Shown here piece by piece: positions 17,289-24,704 of a stretch of 64,000 bases of DNA. The stretch comes from Arthrobacter sp. ISL-72 (GTDB taxonomy: Bacteria > Actinomycetota > Actinomycetes > Actinomycetales > Micrococcaceae): assembly GCF_018613755.1 (NCBI RefSeq), contig NZ_JAGGPP010000015.1, positions 54,522 to 118,521 on the forward strand. Direction: 5' to 3'. The notes beneath the pieces were generated by a model that saw only the letters and a program-made list of their open reading frames with translations, was not told where the DNA came from and made no database searches. A program made the translations under genes and the position numbers. Within the stretch, counting starts at the first letter, position 1. Each line of letters starts with the position of its first letter.

Positions 17289-17677
17289 TCGTTCTCCTGG
17301 CGGGACAGTATTTCGTAGCGGGGATTGAACATGGTGGAAAGCCCGTCGCGCAGTGTCAGCATGCCCTCGAGCCGAAGTTCGCAGCCGGGCTCCACACCCG
17401 GCACCCTCCGCCGGCCGAGCCAGACCACACGCAGCCGGTCCCGCCGGTCCGGTCCCCCGGGCCTCCTGGCCGACGGCGGCACCGTGGCAACCGGCGCAAG
17501 CCCGCCTTTGCTGCGGGGGACGTCGTGATCGGTTACGATCGCGGTGAACGAGGCCACCTGGGCGGCGGGCACGTAGGTGACGGATTCGATAAAGCCACGG
17601 CACAGCACGCGTCCACGGTCCGGCAATCCGCTGATGAAGAGTTCGGGCTGCGGAAACTCTGCGGCCGGGTCAGCCAA
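17285..17677 (-). CDS. OB-fold nucleic-acid-binding domain protein
   Basis: 130 residues. The segment VLCRGFIESVTYVPAAQVAS to CELRLEGMLTLRDGLSTMFN looks like a single OB-fold (Rv2694c by context). Start choice: TTG at 17677 overlaps the DUF3710 stop, with GGAG 10 nt upstream; no ATG exists nearby. The stop overlaps the DUF3159 start. The gene sits in the middle of a tight dut-side operon. Nucleic-acid binding is inferred from the fold only. Confidence 0.8.
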   Translation of the reverse strand: MADPAAEFPQPELFISGLPDRGRVLCRGFIESVTYVPAAQVASFTAIVTDHDVPRSKGGLAPVATVPPSARRPGGPDRRDRLRVVWLGRRRVPGVEPGCELRLEGMLTLRDGLSTMFNPRYEILSRQENE

Positions 17678-18377
17678 TCTGGGTGATCTCCGGTCCGCGC
17701 TCGGGTTTCTCGAATTCGGGTGCGCCCTGCGCGGGGGCCGGCGCGGAGTCCTTCGGCAGCCGGAGCTGCAGGAGATCACGGGGCGGCATGGGGCTCTCGC
17801 CCCGGACCACCACGATCTGCCGGAAAAGGGATTCCAGGTTTGCGGCCGCTTCGCGGTTAATGGCCGCTTCGCCTCCCAGCACGCCGCGGAGGAACCAGCG
17901 GGGACCGTCGACGCCGATGAAGCGGGCCACGCGGTAGCCGCCGGAACCGTCGGCTGTTCCGGCCGGAAGCTTGGCCACCAGCTCAGTCCCGAAGGCTCCG
18001 GGGACCTCCTCGACCTGGCCGCCCTGACTGCCGACGGACTGTCCGATCTGTTCGCGGATCTCGTCCCAGAGGCCTTCCGTGCGCGGAGCCGCGAAGGCCT
18101 GGAGCTGCAGGCTCGAACCGTCGAGGTCCATGGTGACGGCCACAACCCGCTGCGTGGCTTCCTCAATCTCCAGCCGAAGCTGGAGCCCTTCACGGGGTGA
18201 AATCAGGAGGGCGCCGAGGTCCACATAGCCGTCGGTGCTGTCGATTTCCGAGACGTCAAAGGGTCCCGTGGCTTCTCGGCCGGTGCTCTCCTCGGCAACG
18301 GAGTCTGCAGATTCCGGGGTTTCCCCGGGCTCTGCCGCCTGCTCCTTCTTGGCCTTCTTGCCACGCCCAAAAACCAT
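17670..18377 (-). CDS. DUF3710 domain-containing protein
   Basis: 235 residues. A charged N-terminus (GRGKKAKKEQ, then acidic ESADSVAEESTG) precedes the conserved domain (FDVSEIDSTDGYVDLGALLI, RFIGVDGPRWFLRGVL). Equivalent to Rv2696c by synteny next to dut; function unknown. ATG at 18377 with AAGGAG 9 nt upstream; an upstream extension to 18542 would run into dut and is rejected. Its end overlaps the OB-fold gene by 8 bp. Confidence 0.88.
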   Translation of the reverse strand: MVFGRGKKAKKEQAAEPGETPESADSVAEESTGREATGPFDVSEIDSTDGYVDLGALLISPREGLQLRLEIEEATQRVVAVTMDLDGSSLQLQAFAAPRTEGLWDEIREQIGQSVGSQGGQVEEVPGAFGTELVAKLPAGTADGSGGYRVARFIGVDGPRWFLRGVLGGEAAINREAAANLESLFRQIVVVRGESPMPPRDLLQLRLPKDSAPAPAQGAPEFEKPERGPEITQIG

Positions 18378-18471
18378 CGGGTTTGTCTCCTTAGTTGTGA
18401 TCTTGTCGCGGCGTGCCGTCCGGGCCGCGGGGTAAGTCATGCAGCGCGGCCCGCGGGCCGGCAGCGCCGGG

Positions 18472-19029
18472 CTAGGCCTGCGGCGGTGCGAACCCCCCGG
18501 CCGCCGCTCCGAATCCACCGGTGGAACCGAAACCGCCGTCACCGCGGACGGAGTCGCTCAGTTCCGCAACGGCCACAAACTGCGCGTACTCCACGCGTTG
18601 AATGACCATCTGTGCAATTCTATCGCCGCGCTTCAGCTCAATGGCCTTCTCACGGTCCGTGTTCAACAGGGTCACGGCGATCTCGCCGCGGTATCCGGCG
18701 TCAACCGTTCCCGGAGCGTTGACAACGGTGAGTCCGTGCTTGGTGGCCAGGCCGGAACGCGGGTGGATGAGGGCGACGTAGCCGTTCGGCAGGGCAATCG
18801 ACACGCCCGTGGGCACAAGCCGGCGCTCCCCCGGTTCGAGGACGACATCCTCACGGGCGCGGAGATCAGCTCCGGCATCCCCGGGGTGGGCGTAGGACGG
18901 GGCCTCAAGGCCGGCGTCGAGCATTTTCAGCTCGACGGACAGGGTGGGCGATCCGTAGTCCGCGGCGGTGCCTTCCGGGGAGTTCGGCGGCAATGTACTC
19001 ACGGCTGCAGTTTCTTCAGTCACAGTCAT
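18472..19029 (-). CDS. dut: dUTP diphosphatase
   Basis: Trimeric dUTPase that hydrolyses dUTP to dUMP and PPi, limiting uracil in DNA and feeding dTMP synthesis. All five family motifs are present: HPGDAGADLRA, PRSGLA, VNAPGTVDAGYRGEI, GDRIAQMVIQ and the C-terminal RGDGGFGSTG. At 185 residues it is slightly long because of a 30-residue N-terminal extension and a Gly/Ala-rich tail. Divergent from the DUF3093 gene, and probably first of the dut-DUF3710-OB-DUF3159 operon. Confidence 0.96.
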   Translation of the reverse strand: MTVTEETAAVSTLPPNSPEGTAADYGSPTLSVELKMLDAGLEAPSYAHPGDAGADLRAREDVVLEPGERRLVPTGVSIALPNGYVALIHPRSGLATKHGLTVVNAPGTVDAGYRGEIAVTLLNTDREKAIELKRGDRIAQMVIQRVEYAQFVAVAELSDSVRGDGGFGSTGGFGAAAGGFAPPQA

Positions 19030-19130
19030 TCACTCTAACGCCCGTGCCGCCTCTGGGCCTAGCCGCTGCGGGTCCCGGCCAGCGCCAGAGCCAAGGTGAA
19101 ATACCCCGGGAAAAGTGGAAAGCTGGGCCT

Positions 19131-19619
19131 ATGCCGGAATCTAGTGCAGCTGCGCCTGCCCCCAACAGCACACCCCGCGGAGCCACCGTTCTGTACAGCG
19201 AGAAACTCCACCCCAGCCCCTGGATCTGGCTGGTGGCGGCCGGACTGTCCGGCGCCGGCATCCTCGTGTTCGCCCCCATCAGCATCGCGGCGGGCATCAC
19301 CGCCGCCCTGGTGCTGTTCGCGATCATCACTGTGCTGCTGGTCCTGTCCACGCCCTCAATCACGGTAACCCGTCACACCCTGCAGGTGGGACGGGCAACC
19401 ATCGAGCGGAACTACATCGGAGCGGTAACGCAGTTCAGCGGCAAGGAGGCGACGGCGGAACGCGGGCCCCGCCTGAACGGACTGGCCTACCTCTGCATCC
19501 GCGGCTGGGTGGACCCGGTGGTCAGGATCGAAATCACTGATCCGTCCGATCCCACTCCCTACTGGCTGACCTCCACGCGGCGGCCGGCGCAACTGATGGC
19601 CGCACTCACGAAGGCCTGA
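19131..19619 (+). CDS. DUF3093 family membrane protein
   Basis: 162 residues with two adjacent hydrophobic helices (PWIWLVAAGLSGAGILVFAP and a second) and a soluble C-terminal half (RNYIGAVTQFSG, RPAQLMAALTKA). Matches DUF3093 (Rv2698 position, between dut and DUF4193). ATG at 19131 chosen because the protein starts MPESSA; a longer frame overlaps dut. Function unknown, inner membrane. Confidence 0.88.
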   Translation: MPESSAAAPAPNSTPRGATVLYSEKLHPSPWIWLVAAGLSGAGILVFAPISIAAGITAALVLFAIITVLLVLSTPSITVTRHTLQVGRATIERNYIGAVTQFSGKEATAERGPRLNGLAYLCIRGWVDPVVRIEITDPSDPTPYWLTSTRRPAQLMAALTKA

Positions 19620-19625
19620 TGTCTG

Positions 19626-19925
19626 TCAGCCCTCGCATTCCTTGCAGAAGAGCAATCCGCCCTTTTCGCGGGCGATCTGGGAGCGGTGACGGACAAGGAA
19701 GCATGACGAGCAGGTAAATTCATCAGGCTGGGCCGGCAGGACACGGACCAGGAGTTCCTCGCCGGACAAGTCCGCCCCCGGGAGCTCATAGCCTTCGGCG
19801 AGGTCTGATTCGTCCTCATCCACCACCGTCGTGGGCTTTTCAGTACGCCGGGTTTTCAATTCCTCAATGGAATCTTCGTTCAGTTCCTCTTCTGATTTCC
19901 GCGGCGCATCATAATCTGTCGCCAT
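19626..19925 (-). CDS. DUF4193 domain-containing protein
   Basis: 99 residues: an acidic N-terminal half (EEELNEDSIEELK, VDEDESDLAEGYELPGADLS) and a C-terminal zinc-ribbon-like part with CSSCFLVRHRSQ and FCKECEG (four Cys). Conserved in actinobacteria (Rv2699c). ATG at 19925. Its stop is 6 bp from the convergent DUF3093 stop. Acidic tail plus ribbon suggests a protein- or RNA-polymerase-associated factor, but that is a guess. Confidence 0.9.
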   Translation of the reverse strand: MATDYDAPRKSEEELNEDSIEELKTRRTEKPTTVVDEDESDLAEGYELPGADLSGEELLVRVLPAQPDEFTCSSCFLVRHRSQIAREKGGLLFCKECEG

Positions 19926-20213
19926 TGTTTTCTGCTCACACTCCGGTTTGTTCAGTTGGATCGCCGGTCGCGGTGACTGGGCCTCGGGAATGCTGCCTTT
20001 GGCTGGCCCCCGGTCCGGTTCATCGATGTCAACGCTGGCTTGCGTGTTTTGTGCCCGACTTAGGCGCCCATTTTTCCCCAAGGACGGCCCGAAAGCGAGA
20101 CTCTTTTCCGGATGATGTCCGGAATATCGCGGCGCGCCCTCTGCCTTCCCCGGAAATGCCTCCGCCGGGTGGCAGAGTTTCGAATGTCAGTAATGCCAGG
20201 GTGGAGGATTTGT

Positions 20214-21836
20214 ATGCAGGATCTACGGCTTGTAGGCGTCCACGACGACGGGGAGCATCTCCTGTTGAACGGCACCGGCGGCGAGATGTTCCGGCTGCCG
20301 ATCGACGAAGCCCTCCGGCTCGCGGCCAGCCGCTCTCCGGCGAAAGGTGCCGCTGCTGCTTCGCCCGTCGCCATGTCCCCGAGGGACATCCAGGCGCGCA
20401 TCCGAAGCGGGGCCACTGCCGCCGAGGTGTCGGAACTGTCCGGCATCCCCCTGGCGAAGGTCCAGCGCTATGAAGGCCCCGTGCTCGCGGAACGCGACTA
20501 CGTGGCGCGGCAGGCCCGGAAAATCGAGGTTGCTTCCCCCGCTCCCGGCCATGACGTCTACCGCTCCGCCTTTGGCGACAACCCTGCCACCCTCGGTGAC
20601 ATGGTGGCCCACCGGCTCAACGCCCACGGCATCGAATCCTCCTCGGTCGAATGGGACTCCTGGCGGCGCCCCGACGGCACGTGGACCGTGGTTGCCCGCT
20701 TCCAGACCAACCCCGGCGGGCACGCCAGCATCGGCGAGGAGCCGCCGGCCATGTGGACCTTCAGCCCTGCCCGGAAATCCTTGCAGAACGCCAACCGCTG
20801 GGCGCAGCAGCTGAGCGAACTGGAGCCGCTGGACGGCCCCGTGCCGGCCCGCCGGCTGACAGCGGTTTCCGACCGCCCCTTCGACTTTGAGACCGACGCC
20901 GAGGCGGCCGCTGCCCGGACGGCTACCGGCCAGCCCGGCAAGGATTCTGACGGCCTGCTCGACATGCTGCGGTCCCGCCGCGGCCAGCGCCTGGGCACGG
21001 ACGAGGACGGCGACGACGCCCTGGCCCTGCTGCTCACCAACGGTGTTCCAGCGGCCCACCCCAGGCCCGCCGAAGTGGTTGCGGAGTCCGGGGAAGACGA
21101 AAGCGTGACTGCCGTAGAGGGCAGTTCCGAGGCCAGCGACGAACCCAAGGCCCCTGCGGCCAAGGGAGATTCCTTCACCCGCAAGCGTGAAGGCCGGGCT
21201 TCCATGCTTTCCCGCCTGAGTTTGGCTCCGCGGCACACTGAGCATGATGACCGGTTGAAACTCCATGGCGGCGTCAGCACGGAGACCCGGGAAATCACCA
21301 TCGTGGCCTCGCCCCGGCGCCCCGTCACGAATAGCCCCGTCACCGGGCGGCCTGCTACCGAGGGCATGGTGCCAGCGTCGAACGAGGAGTCCAGGACCGG
21401 GTCCGGCAGCGCGACGGCGGACGCGGACGCCGGCCCCGACGCCGGCACAGCAGCACACGGCCGAGCAGCACAAGGAACAGCGGCACACGGGACAGCGGCC
21501 CCGGGCCTGGCGGGCGACACCGCCACGGGCGACGCGCTGGCAGCCGACGCGCTGGCAGCCGACACCGCCGAAGGCGATGCCGCGGCCAGTACGGAATCCG
21601 GTCCCGCCAGGGAAGCTGTCTCCGTCGGGCAGTCCGGCTGGAACCGTGATGCCACAGCGAACGCCGGCCTGGATGAACTGCTTGGCGGCGGCGGCCCCGG
21701 GCGAAGCCGTCACGATGCCCCGGCCGGCCCGAGGAACGACAGCGACGCAGAGCCGCCGGAACGGCAGCCCTCGAAACCCAAGCGTTCCAGCGTGCCCAGC
21801 TGGGATGAAATAGTCTTCGGCGCCCGCGGCGACTGA
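20214..21836 (+). CDS. sepH: Septation protein SepH (DUF3071)
   Basis: Cell-division protein that stimulates FtsZ assembly (established for Streptomyces and mycobacterial SepH). The N-terminal domain starts MQDLRLVGVHDDGEHLLL and holds a helix-turn-helix (PRDIQARIRSGATAAEVSEL). The long C-terminal half is Ala/Thr/Gly-rich and disordered, with short repeats, and closes with PSWDEIVFG, the conserved SepH end motif. ATG at 20214 with GGAGG 6 nt upstream; 540 residues. The 288 bp before it hold the divergent DUF4193/sepH promoters and nothing else recognised. Confidence 0.93.
   Translation: MQDLRLVGVHDDGEHLLLNGTGGEMFRLPIDEALRLAASRSPAKGAAAASPVAMSPRDIQARIRSGATAAEVSELSGIPLAKVQRYEGPVLAERDYVARQARKIEVASPAPGHDVYRSAFGDNPATLGDMVAHRLNAHGIESSSVEWDSWRRPDGTWTVVARFQTNPGGHASIGEEPPAMWTFSPARKSLQNANRWAQQLSELEPLDGPVPARRLTAVSDRPFDFETDAEAAAARTATGQPGKDSDGLLDMLRSRRGQRLGTDEDGDDALALLLTNGVPAAHPRPAEVVAESGEDESVTAVEGSSEASDEPKAPAAKGDSFTRKREGRASMLSRLSLAPRHTEHDDRLKLHGGVSTETREITIVASPRRPVTNSPVTGRPATEGMVPASNEESRTGSGSATADADAGPDAGTAAHGRAAQGTAAHGTAAPGLAGDTATGDALAADALAADTAEGDAAASTESGPAREAVSVGQSGWNRDATANAGLDELLGGGGPGRSRHDAPAGPRNDSDAEPPERQPSKPKRSSVPSWDEIVFGARGD
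21531..21560 (+). repeat. 15-bp direct repeat within sepH
   Basis: GACGCGCTGGCAGCC occurs twice back to back, encoding D-A-L-A-A twice in the disordered region. Confidence 0.75.
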
Positions 21837-21908
21837 CAAAGGTCCCGCCAGCTCTCATGCTCCAGCTGACCGGCCGAACTGTCCCGGCCCAAGCCAAACT
21901 GTCCCGGC

Positions 21909-22643
21909 CTAACTTGTCCCGCGCTTGTCCTGCGGCTCCCCGGCTCCATGCCACAGGCAGGCGTCCACCTCGAACGGCAGCAACTGGTCCTGCTGGGCCA
22001 TGACGTTGGCTCCATGGGCCGTCACGCGGCGCATGAAATGCCGCCGGCACAATGTCTCGTAACCCACCACAGGGGTGTGGTCCGCGGCGCCGGCGGAGGC
22101 CGGATCCAGGGCCATGTCGACGTCGCCAACGACTACCTGCGCACCCTCGGTGACCATCACGCCGTCAACGGTGCGCGCGTTGTGGGTGGCCCGGCGGCCG
22201 CACCAGCACAATGCTTCCACCTGCAGCACCTGGACCCGGTCCGCCAGTTCGATCAGCCGCTGGGACCCGGGGAACAGCCGCGTTCGGAAGTCCGCGGTGA
22301 TGCCGAATGCAAACACGTCGACGTCGATCTCGTCCACGATCCGGGCCAGCTGCTCCACCTGGGATGGCGAGTAGAACTGGGCTTCGTCACAGATCAGGTA
22401 GTCCACCCGCAGGCCGCGCGTTCGGCGTTCGATCACCTCGTCCCAGAAATCAGTGGTGTCCAGGACCTCGACGCAATCCGTCTCCAGGCCGAGGCGGCTG
22501 GATATCCTTGCTCCGCCGGCACGGTCGTTGCGGCTGAACCGGACACCGCCGCGGCCCCGGGCCCGGTGGTTGTAGTCCATCTGCAGGGCGAGCGTGGACT
22601 TTCCGCAGTCCATGGTGCCGGAGAAGAAGACCAGCTCAGCCAC
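21909..22643 (-). CDS. tdk: Thymidine kinase (type II)
   Basis: Salvage enzyme phosphorylating thymidine to dTMP. P-loop GTMDCGKST near the N-terminus, the DEAQF motif, FGITADFRTRLFPGSQ, and zinc-binding Cys in ALCWCGRRAT and ETLCRRHF. GTG start at 22643 with GAAGG 6 nt upstream; it overlaps the end of the phosphodiesterase gene by 8 bp. The C-terminal 35 residues extend beyond the usual family end. Convergent with sepH. Confidence 0.93.
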   Translation of the reverse strand: MAELVFFSGTMDCGKSTLALQMDYNHRARGRGGVRFSRNDRAGGARISSRLGLETDCVEVLDTTDFWDEVIERRTRGLRVDYLICDEAQFYSPSQVEQLARIVDEIDVDVFAFGITADFRTRLFPGSQRLIELADRVQVLQVEALCWCGRRATHNARTVDGVMVTEGAQVVVGDVDMALDPASAGAADHTPVVGYETLCRRHFMRRVTAHGANVMAQQDQLLPFEVDACLWHGAGEPQDKRGTS

Positions 22644-23892
22644 GCGCGCCCTTCCGTCCCTGGGCCTGGAAAAACAGGAGCGGAACTTCACGCTCAGCTT
22701 TGGTCAGCGAACCGTGCTGGCCCACCACCTCCAGCGCTGTGGGGCGTACCCGGCGGGTGTCATAGAACGCCAGGGCGTCCCGGGCGGCAATCATCACGTC
22801 CCCGATGCGCGGCCCCGCTTCAGCCCGCACAGAGCCGAACAGGCCGGCGGACACTGCCTCTTCCCTGGTGAACGCCCAGATCCTGTCCCCGAACCGTGCC
22901 CGCCAGGATTCGATCAGCCGGGCACTGTGCTGCTCCCGGGCGTCGGGCTCCAGATAAAGGTGGACCATGCGCGGTTCCCCCGCGGTGTGGCGGACACCGG
23001 CGATAAGGGCCGGCTCTGCCGAGTAGTCGATGCGCTGCGATTCAGGAACGTCGAGCATGCCGTGGTCCGCCGTCAGCAGGACGGTGGTGCCCGGCGGGAG
23101 GGTCTCGTTGAGGCGGCGTACGGTGGCGTCGAGCTCCTCCAGCTGGTGTTCCCATTCCGCCGACTGGCAGCCGTAGCGGTGCCCTGCCTTGTCCAGGTCG
23201 TTGACGTAGAAGTACATCAGGGAGCTTTCGGCGCCCAGCATGGCCTCCGCCGCCGCAGCCGTCCTGGCATGCGGAGTTCCGGCGGCGATGAACCGGCCGC
23301 CGCGCAGCGCAGCCTGCGTCATGGGCGAGGTGCCGAACTGCGGAAGGCTGATGGTTGTGACGTCGGTGTGGGCGGAGGCGCGCTCAAACACCGTGGGAAA
23401 CGGCTGCCACTCGCCGGGGTCCACGCCGGCATCCCAGTTGCCGAGCATGTTGACCACTTTGTCCTGGTCCGGGTCAAGGACGTCGTAACCCACCATTCCG
23501 TGCTGGCCGGCCGGGAGCCCGGTCCCGAAGCTGGCAAGCGAGGACGCCGTGGTGGAGGGAAAAGCGGAGTCGAGTGCCACGGGGACGGCTCCCTGGCCCT
23601 GCTGCATCACCGACCGAAGGAAAGGGGTATGCGCCGACTTTTGCTTCAGCAGGCTCCGGCCCAGGCCGTCGGCCAGGACTACGCACACGCGTTTGGCGGC
23701 AGGCAGGTTCAGCCGGTTCTCGAAGCCTGGAATCCCGAGGCTGGCTGCCGCGCTGGTGAGGACTTCCGCGATGGAGCGCTGGCCGTAGGCAGGTGCCGCG
23801 GGCAGCGGCGAAGGAACGGGCGTGCCTTCGGAGAGGTGCGCGCCTTCGGAAACGGCAAGTACAGACGGTTCGGATTTGTTCTCGGGCGTCAT
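22636..23892 (-). CDS. Alkaline phosphatase/type I phosphodiesterase family protein
   Basis: 418-residue metal-dependent hydrolase of the alkaline phosphatase superfamily (nucleotide pyrophosphatase branch). Metal ligand in VCVVLADGLG, nucleophile Thr in AFPSTTASSLASFGTG, then GYDVLDP, YFYVNDLDKAGHRYG and TADHGMLD with metal-binding Asp/His. No signal peptide seen. It starts 1 bp after the DUF5998 stop and overlaps tdk, so it is mid-operon. Substrate unknown. Confidence 0.9.
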   Translation of the reverse strand: MTPENKSEPSVLAVSEGAHLSEGTPVPSPLPAAPAYGQRSIAEVLTSAAASLGIPGFENRLNLPAAKRVCVVLADGLGRSLLKQKSAHTPFLRSVMQQGQGAVPVALDSAFPSTTASSLASFGTGLPAGQHGMVGYDVLDPDQDKVVNMLGNWDAGVDPGEWQPFPTVFERASAHTDVTTISLPQFGTSPMTQAALRGGRFIAAGTPHARTAAAAEAMLGAESSLMYFYVNDLDKAGHRYGCQSAEWEHQLEELDATVRRLNETLPPGTTVLLTADHGMLDVPESQRIDYSAEPALIAGVRHTAGEPRMVHLYLEPDAREQHSARLIESWRARFGDRIWAFTREEAVSAGLFGSVRAEAGPRIGDVMIAARDALAFYDTRRVRPTALEVVGQHGSLTKAEREVPLLFFQAQGRKGARG

Positions 23893-23893
23893 C

Positions 23894-24634
23894 TCAGCGC
23901 TGGTGCCCGCGGCTCAGGCGGTTGCCGAAAACACCGGTGCGGGGACGCGGCGCCGGCACGGGGCCGTGCGGCTCCGGCGCGGCCGAGCCCGTGTTGACGG
24001 CGCGCAAGGCCCGGGCGAACAGCTTGGCGTCCTGGACGGCCTGCAGGCCGTCAGCTTCGGCGCTGATGCGCAGCACAATGTCTTCCTGGGCGATGGTTCC
24101 GCTGTAGCCGTGGTCCGCCTCGCACTGCGGATCCCCGCAGCTGGCAGGGCCCATGTCCAGCCGCTGGCCGCCGGACCAGGCGATGGAAAGAGTGAGTTCG
24201 CGGACGGGATCGGACGGCTTGTAGTTCTGCGGTTGGGCATACATGTAGCTCAGCACCACGGAACGGATCTGCGCCACGGGAACGGATTCGGTGGAAATCT
24301 GGGCGACGATCTGCTCGCCGGCGTCGTCCAGCTGCTGGTCGTCAACGTGGGCGATGACCAGCATGTCGTCCGTCAGGACCAGGACGGTGATGTGCCGGCG
24401 GACTTCGGCGCGGTCAAAGTGCGTCTCAAGGTGCACAAGGTGTGCCATGCAGTCGCGGCCGTCCAGGGCGTCATCCACTACATCGGCTACCAGCCGCGGG
24501 TAGAAGCCTGCGCGCTGGAGGGCCCCGTCAAGGCTCTGGCCCTGGGCACCGTGGTCATGGGCGCTGTGGCTCTGTGCGGCCTGGTGGCCGGAACGGGGTG
24601 CTTGCGGCTTTGACGCGGGAGGCTGGGGGGTCAT
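23894..24634 (-). CDS. DUF5998 family protein
   Basis: 246 residues. The conserved core begins LDGALQRAGFYPRLVADVVD and includes HLVHLETHFDRAEVRRHITV and LVLTDDMLVIAHVDD. It is preceded by a His/Gln/Pro-rich 40-residue lead and followed by a basic, Pro-rich tail. Actinobacterial family of unknown function found upstream of the phosphodiesterase-tdk pair. ATG at 24634 has a weak GGGG upstream. Soluble, with no catalytic motif recognised. Confidence 0.82.
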   Translation of the reverse strand: MTPQPPASKPQAPRSGHQAAQSHSAHDHGAQGQSLDGALQRAGFYPRLVADVVDDALDGRDCMAHLVHLETHFDRAEVRRHITVLVLTDDMLVIAHVDDQQLDDAGEQIVAQISTESVPVAQIRSVVLSYMYAQPQNYKPSDPVRELTLSIAWSGGQRLDMGPASCGDPQCEADHGYSGTIAQEDIVLRISAEADGLQAVQDAKLFARALRAVNTGSAAPEPHGPVPAPRPRTGVFGNRLSRGHQR

Positions 24635-24704
24635 TACCCCATTTTCACAGATCGGCTGGGCACTTGCTAACTGTGTGCCCGGCGGCGCCCCGAATGAAGC
24701 GGCG

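Noticed and set aside
20223..21839. 538-codon minus-strand frame opposite sepH
   Set aside because: Antisense shadow of a repetitive GC-rich gene.
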